A stretch of DNA of 64,000 bases from Triangularia verruculosa (lineage: Eukaryota > Ascomycota > Sordariomycetes > Sordariales > Podosporaceae): NCBI GenBank assembly GCA_033296885.1, contig MU863950.1:62001-126000 (forward strand), given 5' to 3'. The position numbers and the translations under genes were made by a program. This document shows positions 9,955 to 20,212 of the stretch, in pieces. The notes beneath the pieces are model-generated. The model was not told where the DNA came from. It saw only the letters and a list, made by a program, of their open reading frames with translations, and did no database searches. Each line of letters begins with the position of its first letter. The stretch's first letter is position 1.

Positions 9955-12515
9955 ATGATGCTTCCCCATGTCGTGGGCAGGCTGATAGCTGCCACAACAC
10001 TCGCCCCGTTGGTGTTGGCATGTGATGATGGCTGTTACGGCCCCATCGATGAACATGCTTCAAAACATGTGCGGGTTGTGAAACGCATGCAACCCGGTGC
10101 TCTGGACGCGAGGTATGGTCCCACGAGGCCCTTGCAATGGGGGCAGTTGAATGTGTTGCACACGGTTAGTTTGCCTCCTTATTTCAACAACGAACGGAAA
10201 CTCTGCGACATTTTGAACATGATCAATACTGAGAGGGCATAAACTCACATGAACATAGTCTGATACCCACGGATGGCTATCTGGCCACATCAAGGAGGCC
10301 AACTATGGCGCAGACTGGGGCGATTATGTGTCTTTCGTGTCGAGCATGAAATGGAGAGCCGAGCAGCTCGGTGTGGACCTCCTGCTTCTTGATTCTGGTG
10401 ATCTTCACGATGGCACCGGTCTAAGCGATTCTACAACACCAAACGGGGAGATTTCCAATGAGATCTTTGTCAAGCAGACGGGATATGATCTGTTGACTAT
10501 CGGTACGTCTTCCAAGAGCCCGGTATTTGGCTTTACCAACAGCTAAAGTTGGACTATTACTGACGATCCATGAAGGTAATCATGAGCTTTATGCATCTGA
10601 AGTGGCATATCAGACATTCAACAACTTCAGCAGGGCCTGGGGCGACAAGTACTTGACATCCAATGTCCAGATCATGAACCCCGGCACACAAGAATGGGAG
10701 TATGTCGGGAAGACGCATAAATATTTTACCACTGAAAATGGTACGTTGCAAATTCCTGTCTTGGGCCTGAAAACAAAACTAATGACCACTTCTAGGTCTC
10801 CGGATCATGGCTTTTGGCGTTCTCTTTGACTTCACAGGTACGCGCCAACCTCTCGGTCTGAAATCGACATATCTAACTTGAACAGCAAACACAAATGCCT
10901 CACGAATCACGAAGGCCGCGGATATGGTCAAGCAGAAGTGGTTCCAGCAGGCAATTCATCATCCTGAGCCGGTTGATGTGTTTCTGGTTCTTGGTCACAA
11001 CTCCGCGCGTCCAGGACGCCAGGCCAGCACGATGAAGACAGTTTACTCTGCTATCAGAGAGGCCCATCCAGACACTCCGATTCAGATATTTGGTACGTGC
11101 TCGATCCCAGTGTCTTCAAGAAGGTCAAGCTAATGGAATATAGGCGGACACAGTCATATGCGGGATTTCGTCGTCTACGATCAGAGTTCCACCGCCTCCG
11201 AGTCTGGTAGGTGTTTTCTTCAAATCTGTTATTTTGGACGTTACAGTTAACACATCAAGGCCGTTACTGCGAATCACTCGGCTGGTTCTCGATGTCGGGC
11301 TTCAACTCTTCCAACAGCGGCTTCACCGGTCCCCATAACCCCAAAGATGTCCCCAACCCTAACCGAACTGCGGTTGTCGCCAACCCTGTTAATCCCACTC
11401 CCATCGACAAGAAACACAGTTTGATCACCTCTCCGTTCTTATACTCCCGGCGCTACCTTGACTGGAATCGCCTCACCTTTGATTACCACGCCCCCGGTTC
11501 CCAGTTTCTCCACAACGCCATTTCCGGCAGTGCCAACAACCTCATCGCGTCTCCGATATCCTCCAATACCTCTTTCCAACTCAAACAGGCCGGCGCCCAG
11601 ATTTCTTCCAGCATCACAGCCCACAGGATGCAAATGGGCCTCGGAAAGGTCTACGGCTGCACACCGCAAACCTTTTGGTTGAGCGGCGTGTCATTCATGG
11701 CGCCGAACTCGCTGTTTAGTTTCTTAGCAGATGCTATGGCCTCACAGATTGTAAATCCGAAACGGAGAAATATTCCGAGGGTACACATTTCTAATACGGG
11801 CATGGCAAGGTTTGATCTGCACAAGGGTCCGTTTACCATGGACGATAGTTATATCACTTCGCCGTTCCCGTCTCTGGTGGTTTATATTCCTGATGTCCCA
11901 TGGAGTATGGCAAAGGGAACGTTGGAGAGGATGAATGCCAAGGGAGCCGGCCAGGGGAGGAGGGTTGAATATAACTCTACTACGAAGCCAAAACATAAGA
12001 GGGAAGAGTTGAACTGGGGGATCTTGGAAGGGGAAGAGTGTGTCAATCCCACGATTGGGGAGTTTGGAGTCATGGGAGAGAAGAAGCTCAGCAAGAGAGA
12101 GGAGATTATGGGTGTGCCAGTTGGCAATGGTGGTGGAAGGCGGCAGCAAGTCTTGGAGGTGGGTTATACCACCGAAGATGATTTTGGAACTGACGGGGAT
12201 GATACCGTTCATGAGAAGATCCCGAAGCATAATATTCCGGCTTACTTCGGGACCACTGCTGGTCTCCCTCAGAAGAAGAAAGGACGCACGGGGAGGATCC
12301 AAGAGCCGAGGACGGTGGATTTAGTCTTCAACGACTTCATCAACGACGATCTACTCGCTGCGCTTGGGGGAAACTACACGGTGGACGATATAAAGTTTTA
12401 CATGGAGCCGGCGAACTACACATTGAGAGACTTTTTGGTGCCGTATGTGGAGAAGAACTGGCAGGCGGGAATGCCGCATTGTGAGATTTCGGGACAGAGG
12501 CCGCGAGTTGGGTGA
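9955..12515 (+). CDS. Secreted or vacuolar metallophosphoesterase, 5'-nucleotidase type
   Basis: Seven exons: 9955-10164, 10259-10502, 10576-10740, 10796-10837, 10886-11092, 11144-11206, 11260-12515; 728 residues, all junctions in phase. N-terminal signal peptide (MMLPHVVGRLIAATTLAPLV; either of two adjacent ATG). All calcineurin-like phosphoesterase metal motifs are present once the introns are removed: SDTHGW (DxH), DSGDLHDG (GD), IGNHELY (GNHE, split by intron 2), VLGHNS, and GGHSHMRD (GHxH, split by intron 5). Several N-glycosylation sequons. C-terminal part has the 5'-nucleotidase-like domain with a charged insertion near residues 555-620. Best match by architecture is the yeast YHR202W/Smn1 type, described as a vacuolar AMP phosphatase; substrate here is inferred. 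Most introns split a Gly codon after the first G. Confidence 0.9.
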
Positions 12516-13508
12516 GAAGGGATGAGTGGGATTTGCTTGCAATGATTTTCGAGGTGTTTTTGGAAGTGAAAAAGTAGAGGGAAAAGTTTGGGAAGATATC
12601 ACTTAGATTTGCTCTTAGGTATGGACGAGGAAAATGGCCAGGGGGGGAGAGATATGGTTCCGTTGATGTCGATGGCTTGATGTTCGATGAGCTATGAAGA
12701 TGAGAAGTAAAAGATAGATAGATTTACCTAGGCAGTAATGCCGGGGCCGTGGTATGGTGGTTTAGGGTAATGTTTAATGAGGAATTGGGAGTTCATTGCA
12801 TTGTTGATGCGTCGAAACCTTTGAGATGTTGCTATGATCCAACGGTGGCGGCAGTGTTCCCAGCTAGACGTTCTCCGTCTCACCCTCCCAAAGCTCGATC
12901 AGAAGCCATAATTTACAAGATTTTCCGCCTGCCATTAGACTTGGTTTTGCTTGAATGGCCGCCCCATATTACCCCTGATTTATGCATGTTTACCCCTATT
13001 CGCCAGAAATCAGGGTTATGTATGCACAGGACGTCTAACCCTGGTTTTGTGTTCTAGCGGTTGAAATACGTTACCGATATGGTAATGATCCCGATTGCGC
13101 AATTGCGGGACATTTTTCTCAACGACGTCACGCAGATCTTCGGATCCTGTCACGCAAGCGATGGTCGTTCATCTGGTCTGTTGGACATGCCACTTCTTCT
13201 GCCGTGATTCTCCCGATGACCGATAACTTTGTTGCAGGAAATTTGCCGTGCTGTGCGAAAAGGAGTTCGTCGTGTTTCTGGAAAAAGAGAGTGCCTGCCC
13301 CTCACCACCACCAACTCCAGCAGCAGCAGCGGCTGAAATAATTTATAACCCCACCATCCCTGCTTGTCATCGCCCATTCTCACTTCTCTCTCTCTCTCAC
13401 AACTCACAAACTCTCACTGACACCTCAACCAATCAACACACCCACCTTTTTCATCATCACCATCATCAATTTTTTATTTATTTTTTCCAAAAAAAAAATC
13501 AAAAAAAA
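12516..13508. other. Intergenic region with ADI1 promoter
   Basis: About 1 kb. Toward its 3' end are a TATA-like ATTTATAACCCC at 13339-13350, a CT repeat at 13387-13398, CATCATCACCATCATC near 13453 and then T- and A-runs directly before the ADI1 ATG. The remainder holds no gene I can support. Confidence 0.6.
13337..13508 (+). promoter_or_regulatory. Probable core promoter and leader of ADI1
   Basis: TATA-like element (13339-13346) followed by a CT-rich initiator region and an unstructured CA/CAT- and A-rich leader; the last 20 bases before ATG are almost entirely A. Such A-rich, hairpin-free leaders accompany efficiently translated fungal mRNAs. The transcription start itself cannot be read from sequence. 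Confidence 0.45.
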
Positions 13509-14087
13509 ATGAAAGCCTACATCTACGACAACCTCCCCGGCGACCAGCGCCTCCCCCACGACTCCGGCACGCCCGTCTCCCCCTCGGAGCTCCTCTCCCT
13601 CGGGGTTTTGTACCACCACATGCCCCTCCTCTCCTCGGTCGACGCGCTAGCAGCAGAGCGCGGTTACAAGAACCGCGACGAAATCACCGTCTCCCCCGCC
13701 GCCATGGGGGACGTGTACGAGCAAAAAGTCAAGTCGTTTTTCGACGAGCACCTCCACGAGGACGAAGAGATCAGATATGTCAAGGACGGGAAGGGGTACT
13801 TTGACGTGCGCGACAGGGAGGAGAGGTGGGTGAGGATTTTTCTGGAGAGGAATGATCTGATTATTTTGCCGGCGGGGATTTACCATCGGTTTACTACTGA
13901 TGATGATAATGTGAGTTTGTCACTGACCAAAAAGAAAAAAAGATGGGGAGGGCTGACAGTAGGCAAGTATATCAAGGCGTTGAGGCTGTTCAAGGACGAG
14001 CCAAAGTGGACGCCTCTCAACAGGACCGAGGGGTTGGATGAGAATGGATACCGGAAGGAGTATGTTCAGCAGTTCTTGAAGGTCTAA
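13509..14087 (+). CDS. ADI1: Acireductone dioxygenase (ARD), methionine salvage
   Basis: Exons 13509-13910 and 13968-14087, 173 residues, close to the family length of about 180. Cupin metal ligands are visible: His81 and His83 in EHLHEDEE, Glu87, and His126 in PAGIYHRF. The [14 protein letters not shown] block follows. The enzyme oxidises the acireductone of the methionine salvage cycle, giving the keto-acid precursor of methionine when Fe is bound. The 57-nt intron (GTGAGT...AAG, branch-like GCTGAC) is a multiple of three with no stop, so the unspliced frame is also open; I place the junction at N134|Y135 because [17 protein letters not shown] matches the family, while the unspliced frame would add 19 Lys-rich residues. 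ATG 13509 is the first Met of the conserved N-terminus (MKAYIYDN). Confidence 0.95.
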   Translation: MKAYIYDNLPGDQRLPHDSGTPVSPSELLSLGVLYHHMPLLSSVDALAAERGYKNRDEITVSPAAMGDVYEQKVKSFFDEHLHEDEEIRYVKDGKGYFDVRDREERWVRIFLERNDLIILPAGIYHRFTTDDDNVSLSLTKKKKRWGGLTVGKYIKALRLFKDEPKWTPLNRTEGLDENGYRKEYVQQFLKV

Positions 14088-14489
14088 GTCGGGATGATGA
14101 GGAGTTCAGTGGGGGAAGCACACAAGCGAGTTTGCGAGTTGGTGATAATTGCACCGTTCTTTGCCTGTTTTAAGGGTTGAGTGTGCGTTGAGGCTCTTCT
14201 GGTAGTGTGCGCCTGTGTCACTCGGGTTTCGTACCCGGTCTACTTTTGAGAACTGCTAACAGCAAAACTTGAGCGATATTCCATTGCATCAGCGCAGTTC
14301 GCTATCAAGTCGTAGCTACCGTGTCCCAACCTCCTTTCCCAATGCTAAAACTGAAACGCCGTAACGATAACCCATGCTTGAAAATCTGTTGATGCATGTA
14401 AACACTAAATACAGCAAGAAACACCAAGCGCTGATTGTATGTACCTTTCATACAAATACATTTCCTCTTCCTTCCTTTATCAGTCTACC
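14088..14489. other. Convergent 3' interval, ADI1 / derlin
   Basis: 402 bp between two convergent stop codons; should contain both 3' UTRs. Nothing else seen. Confidence 0.6.
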
Positions 14490-15363
14490 TCATCGCATGT
14501 CTGGCGCCGGCACCTCCGGAACTGCCCCGGCAACAGCAAACTGGTTATCCACACCGTTGGCAGTCTCGTTGTTTGGCCCCTCCTCTCTCGGTCGGCCCTC
14601 TGCAAGTACTTGTCAGTATCATTCTCCCAACTTGGCACAACAAGGATAACCTACCAATCAACCTCCTCCACCACATGGGCGGGTCCAACGGCTTGCTCCC
14701 GTTATGCAGCGGCGGGTACACATCGTTAAAAAAGTACCAGATGTGCCCAATCACCACCCCCAGTATCTCATCCTTGGGAATGACCCCGTGCAAGACATAG
14801 CTCACGGCAATCAACACCCACGGCAGATACGGCGCCCTGAAAACCAGCACCCCCAAGAAGCTCATCAGCGTGTCGGGGTTCCTTCTGGACCAGATATACA
14901 CCAGCGTCGACGAGAGCGGGTGTCCCAAGAAAGGCATCCCTATGAACGGTGATAAGAGCAACAGGCTGCTCGTCGCGTAGAAGAGCAGCCAGCTAAAGTG
15001 CGCCGGCGATCGGCCGGAGGACTCTTCGAGGAGGCGGGAGTAGCGTTGTTGGAAGTAGACGTGGAAGAGGAGGTCCATGGAGAAGGGGCCGAAGTAGAGG
15101 AAGGTTGTGATTAAACGCCAGTACTTTTTTGGGGGGAGGCAAAGTTTAGTTGATAGGTTGGATACACGGGGAGGGGGACTAACTTGGGCTTTTTGGAACA
15201 CGGCTCTGTAGCTGTAGAACAGTTGGAAAGGTGTCAAGAGGTGGCATTGTACCAGGCCGGCGCATAGTACTGTTGCTGTTGTCCACCATCTTGTGCATAC
15301 GGGCATCTCCCAGAACCAGGTCTCGAGGGGGAACCGCCCGTTGTTGTCCACGAGTCCGTCCAT
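14490..15363 (-). CDS. Derlin (Der1-like) ER membrane protein
   Basis: Exons 15363-15184, 15123-14655, 14599-14490; 252 residues. Rhomboid-pseudoprotease fold features: N-terminal segment before TM1 (PLETWFWEMPVCTRWW), FYSYR-like FQLFYSYRAVFQKAQ, the WR-type motif YWRLITTFLYFGP across intron 1, several hydrophobic helices, and the late GVVIGHIWYFFNDVYPP block equivalent to the derlin GxxxG helix. Derlins act in ER-associated degradation by helping retrotranslocate misfolded proteins. Intron 1 (60 nt, GTTAGT...AAG) is in-frame and stop-free. The short last exon gives a soluble tail ending APDMR; no SHP box for Cdc48 binding is evident, which favours a Der1-type over a Dfm1-type protein, but I leave the symbol open. 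The start ATG at 15363 is preferred over upstream non-ATG extension of the frame. Confidence 0.9.
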
Positions 15364-16402
15364 TTTTACGGCCAGTGCAATCTTATAGAAAACCGGGGGT
15401 GTAGGAAATCGGTGATAGATGCAATGGTGTTTGGCGTCGCCAGTGAAGCGCACCGTAGAATCCGGGGAAAGTGGGGCGGATGCTTCCTCTGGGGGTAGAT
15501 GCAATTGCCACTCTGTAGTTCCCGCGGTTTTAGTAGGTGGTGGATGGCTCGGCGGTTGACTTGGTTCGTTCTCTAAGTGTCGATTGCGTCAAAAAGCCAT
15601 TACTGTAGTTCAATTTGTCCTCGAAGGATGACGGGGTAATCTGGCACAGGTGGTGGTGGTAGGTGGGCGAAACGGATGATTAATTCTCAAGATGTTGAGG
15701 TGGCCTTTAGGAAACGAAGCTTCTTGCTCATCAGCAGCAATGGCACAAGAACAGTGGGACAATCAAGCGGCAGCGGGTGTGTCGTTTATCGCGGACCCTT
15801 GTCGGAAAGCTGAGCCGCTGCTGCTGCTGCGGGGGTTCCACAATGACGCTACTGCCAGCTTGCCGTTTCGTTACCTGCATATCTTATCGCTTATGCATCT
15901 ATCGAGCTCCATCTCAACATGCAGCTGTCAAATGCCTGTGGCTGGTGGGGGAGAGCTCCCCACTCTTCCCCAGCCACCCCATTTAAGCCCCTGTCAATCC
16001 TAGCGCGTTCCCGTCGCGAGAAATGATGAAAGCTCCATTTCGCTGTTCGCGTCGTGTCTCCGCCCAGGGGAATGCGATGTTCTCTTCTCTTTTTTCCCAT
16101 TAAACCAGGAACCAGCCCCCGGCTTTGTGCATACTCTCCTGCATTCCTGACACCCTCTTTTTTCCTCAATCCGTCAACATCCACCACTATGGATTAAAAC
16201 TTACCAAGGATACCCAATCGCCGTTTTTCGCTCCGGACTCTGCATCCTACACCACTTTACGTGCAAACTCAATTGCCAACCAATCCCTCGTTGCGCACCT
16301 CCCCCAACTCGAGTCGCAAAGCCGATTGCGACCACTCACCACTCGTTGAGCTTTGCGCAGCTTCCGACCTCGCGTCAGTTAATACTTAATACCTCTGCAA
16401 AT
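15364..16402. other. Divergent intergenic region, derlin / CENP-A
   Basis: 1.04 kb bidirectional promoter region between the minus-strand derlin gene and the plus-strand CENP-A gene. No convincing ORF. The CENP-A side is C/T-rich and looks like a leader from about 16130 on. Confidence 0.6.
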
Positions 16403-16977
16403 ATGCCACCCAAAAGAGCCGGCCGTCGCCCTGGGCGTCCCTCGGGAGGTGGACAAAGAAACAGGCCATCTAATGTGCAGCGTACGTCCCCCCCCTTACC
16501 TACCTCCCCCTTTCCCATTTTGCATGTTACTAACCCCCCCTTATAGCAGGCGACCCAGTACCACAAGGCCGCAAGCGCCGTTACCGCCCCGGCACCCTCG
16601 CCCTCAAGGAGATCCGGAGATACCAGTCCAACACCGACCTCCTGCTTCTCAAGCTCCCATTTGCGCGATTGGTATGTAGCTTCCCATCACCCAACTACAG
16701 CTTCATCACACACAAATATGCCTGCAGTAAACAGAGGCTAACATTTGCTTTCCAGGTCCGCGAAATAGCCGTCAACTGCCGCCCCATGAACGACGAGCTG
16801 CGCTGGCAATCACAAGCCATCCAAGCCCTCCAGGAAGCTTCCGAAGCTTTCCTCGTGCATTTATTCGAGGACACGAACCTACTTGCCATCCACGCCAAGA
16901 GAGTCACCATCATGCAAAAAGATCTCCAGCTTGCGAGGAGGATAAGAGGTGTCTGGGGTGGCGCTGGGTGGGTGTAG
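16403..16977 (+). CDS. Centromere-specific histone H3 variant CENP-A (CenH3)
   Basis: Exons 16403-16481, 16547-16671, 16756-16977; 141 residues. A histone H3 fold is plain ([59 protein letters not shown]). It is not canonical H3: the N-tail lacks the ARTKQTARKS sequence and is short and Arg/Gly/Pro-rich, loop 1 is longer ([12 protein letters not shown] in place of DFKTDLRF), and it ends GVWGGAGWV rather than GERA. These mark the fungal CENP-A branch (Neurospora CenH3, yeast Cse4), which replaces H3 in centromeric nucleosomes and seeds the kinetochore. The 3' splice site of intron 1 is a NAGNAG (TAGCAG); I use the upstream AG, giving ...VQPGDPVPQG; the other AG removes one residue (...VQRDPVPQG). 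Confidence 0.95.
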
Positions 16978-18378
16978 TTTTGTTCTGCCTCTTTTTTGTT
17001 GGACATTTTTTGGTAATTCCAAACCTCGAATCATCCCTTGGTTGGGAGTTGGAGCTGGTTGCGTCTGGGTCGAATCGGGTCACGCAATCAATCAGCAACC
17101 GGTGGGACGAGCGGGTTTGCTGATCGAAAAAAATGACAAAACTTTGCTGCCGACATGGCTAGCGAAGGGATATCGTCGATTTCTCAGTTTTGGCGGGATA
17201 CATTTTTTGCTTTTCAAGCAAAATTTTGATTGTTTCGACGATTTCCTTGACTCAACCGACCCGACGGCGGGTTTTTCATCTTGGGGAATCCCAACAGCAG
17301 CTTGTGAGTGGAAACAAACACACCACGGGGGGGACCTATCGAGCGAGATGGAAGTGGTGGTGTGGTTGAAACTGTTCTAGAACTGTGGCGCGGTGGTGGC
17401 CCAGACTTGCTTATGTGCTCACGTTGTTCGTGTCTGGGAAAGAATTTCGGGGTGGGGGGTGAATAGAGAGTTCGAGTTGCTGTTTGGACGAGGGACAGTT
17501 GCTTCGTGCTTAATCCCATGCTGCAAGAATATCCGAGCCAAGGGTGAGGGGCGTTCTTTGGAGTTTGTCTCGGAGTTTGGCATTGTTATCATGTTTTGTT
17601 TTCATCCTGTTTTCTATATAAGAAACCAGCGAGAGCATGTGCAGACATCGCTGGGTATCTTTCATCATAGTGGCGTATTGGGATCTGGTCGGTTCGGGAC
17701 TGGGTAGGTGGTTGTTCGGTTACGGACCTGTGAGGGCAAGAAGATGTTACTTGTACGAAGAGAGAAAGTTATAATATCAGCCAAAAAAAAAAATTATTAA
17801 ACAACATAGCTACTACCGCTTACTTCCTTTCGTGCAAATGTGTAGATTGAGAGCAGATATTCCGCTTCATTTGCCTTGTGCCACTGAAACCACGAATTAG
17901 ATCACGATGTTGAATTTCAACTGGTACGGGAAAGCCGAGAACTCACACTTCTATCACTTCATGTTTCCACAGGTAATGGACCAAGTATGAATTTTGTTGA
18001 AATAGAATGCCATTGCATGAGAACTAGCAATGAAGGTTTCACATATAGGGTTGGGGTTATACATGGCAGTGATAGGTATCCTGTGTAAAAGCCAGCGACA
18101 TGTTATGGTACGTATCACATCAAGATTGGGCGGTATTCGAACCATCATCAGAGTCAGTTCATCAAATCGTGTATTGTGCAGACAAGGAGGGTATTTATTT
18201 CTCCTCCAAAACGCCAAAAATGTACGCATCATTGCCCTATGTGTTACCTTCCTACTCCGTCCACCACGATGGGTGCCATAGCTTCAGAATGCCACCCCCC
18301 TCTTCTCACTTTTAGTTTGTCGTGTATCGTAAATCATTACTCTTTTTTTCCCTTTATTTCATCCGCGCGTTTCTCGAG
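16978..18378. other. Convergent 3' interval, CENP-A / bHLH gene
   Basis: 1.4 kb between convergent genes. No ORF with protein-like character; a GGTTCGAAT word on the minus strand near 18135 resembles a tRNA B box but no cloverleaf could be built around it. Confidence 0.55.
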
Positions 18379-20212
18379 TCATCCAGCACTCTTTCCTTTC
18401 ACACTTCCTGACCCAGACCCAGACCCAGAACCTGACCCTGACCCTGACCCTGAGCCATCCTTCTCATACGCCTCCCTCATCTTCGCCATACCAAGCAACA
18501 ACTCCTCCCTCTCCCTCTTAAGCTTCTCTCTTTCCTTTTCCAGCGACCGTATATACCGCGTCGACATATCCAGCACCTGCGCTTTACTCAGCCTCCTCTC
18601 CCCCAAGTCTATGCCGGCCCCCTGGCCCCCTTGACCAACATCCGAGTCCGCCCCTGAAGCTGTCGTCGTCGGCGAGCGCATCGATTCTGGTAGCGTGTTC
18701 ATCAATATCTCAAACTGCATGTTCAGCCTGTTCCTATACTGCTTCTCCACCAAGTTGTGTGAATTCCTAGACTTGCGCTCCTGGGGCGTCTCCTCCGTGC
18801 GGTTCTGCGTGTTCTTGGAGGTCCGGGAAGCGCTGCGCAGCTTGGTCTTTGCCGTGCTGCTGCTGGTGCCAGTAGAACTAGATTTGGGGGGCGCCTGCGC
18901 GACAACAACTGGGGAGGCGCTTTCTTCGGCGTAATGTTTTGGACGTTTGCCTCCCGGGCTTCCCATCTCCATACTGTCGGTTCGGGATGGCGCTTGCGGC
19001 GGCAACTGTTGCTGCCAGTTTTCTGGCCCTCGGTACATTCCCATGACCGACTCATCAATCCCCGATCCTGTCGGGCTGGCTACCATCTCGTAGCTCTGCA
19101 TGACTGGCGACATGAGCGAGCTTGGGGAAGCTGTGCCGAGGCTCATTGCTCCGTCGTCAACCGGTTGCCAGGGCTGAAAATCAAAGCCCGGCTGCGCAGA
19201 CACGATGGGCGAGACATAATCGCCCATATAGGGATCCGTCACATTTCGTTGTGGTGCATAGCCAATCACCCCAGTGGTGGAAAGCGAATGCGCCGCAATC
19301 GACACCGAGACGGCAGGAGAGACATCGGTGGTGTAGGGCGATGGTTGCCAGTCGACAAGAGTTGCGGGTGTTTGAAAGGCGGGTTGGCTGGTATTCAGGG
19401 GGTACACATTGGGGGGTTCTCGTGACCGGACACGTGCTGTGGATATGGTGCTACCGGCCGTTGGATAGGAATAGTCCGGTTGGCTAAACGTTGAGGAGCT
19501 AGCGGCCGATGGCGTGGTTGTGGGGTGATACTCCGGGCCAAGCTGAGCTGGGCCTCCGTCTCCGAACGTTGAGGGATAGCCGCCGGCAACTAGGTGCTAC
19601 CAAAAGTCAGCGCATTCTTGCATTCGGCTCCAAAAAATGAGGCCATCGTCAGGCGCACTCAGCACGCCACGCCGCATACTATCACTTCCCGCCCGTGCTA
19701 GTCCTGGGAGGTCTAGACCCGACTCCTTAAGAAGCTCCTGATGGTGCATGCCGTCCCTATCATTTCCCCCCTTTTCTCTGAACTTCCAGCCGCTTCGCCT
19801 GTGATCACGCACACTTGTGGCAACTGCCGTCAACCAGGCTGTCTTCGCTTGGACGTTCTTTTGACCCGATCTTGCCATCTTGCTGGCCTGGCATTTCGCT
19901 TCCAGGACCAGGCGCGCAGCTTCCCGCAGACCACCCATCATCACATATTCTCACGTCCACCATCTCGGTCAATCACCACCCTTGTCTGCGCACTGGGGAC
20001 AGACGGAGTAATGGCATCTGATTTTCGGCTTCCGCCGGGTAGCCAACTCCACAGAACAGACAATGAAATTTCAGTCATACCTCGGGATTACCAGGGGTGT
20101 AGTCGAGGAAGAAGGCTTCGTTGTTATGCTGTGTCATGCCCTGGCTTGCTGGTGCATGTGGATTTCGTCCGGGCTCGTTGTGGGTGAACCTGGGATCTCG
20201 TTGGGAATTCAT
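18379..20212 (-). CDS. bHLH transcription factor, SREBP-like type
   Basis: Main exon 19589-18379. Its frame is open upstream to an in-frame TAG, just before which a good acceptor (CACCTAG) occurs, and no ATG precedes the conserved part, so a 5' exon is needed. I propose exon 1 at 20212-20092 (ATG, 40 codons plus one base, donor GTAATC), which joins in phase (121 + 1211 = 1332 nt, 443 residues). The N-terminal 300 residues are Pro/Ser/Gln-rich. The bHLH spans about 313-392: basic region RNSHNLVEKQYRNRLN with the Tyr in the EKQYR position characteristic of SREBP-type bHLH proteins, helix 1 FEILMNTLPESM, an unusually long loop of about 27 residues, and helix 2 SKAQVLDMSTRYIRSLEKE leading into a short coiled coil. 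A (Gly-Ser) tail follows. No C-terminal membrane domain, so it is a soluble relative. Target unknown. Exon 1 is less certain than the rest. Confidence 0.82.
18409..18456. repeat. Hexanucleotide repeat encoding Gly-Ser tail
   Basis: About eight units of GACCCA/GACCCT on the + strand, reading as Gly-Ser dipeptides at the C-terminus of the bHLH protein on the minus strand. Copy-number change would alter tail length without a frameshift. Confidence 0.85.

Noticed and set aside
16403..16977. Canonical histone H3
   Set aside because: Tail, extended loop 1 and WGGAGWV C-terminus are those of CENP-A.
18100..18200. Possible tRNA on minus strand (GGTTCGAAT B-box-like word)
   Set aside because: No matching A box, acceptor stem or anticodon arm could be drawn.
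18409..18456. Telomere-like hexamer array (CCCTGA)
   Set aside because: It is the in-frame Gly-Ser tail of the bHLH gene, and the unit is not TTAGGG/CCCTAA.
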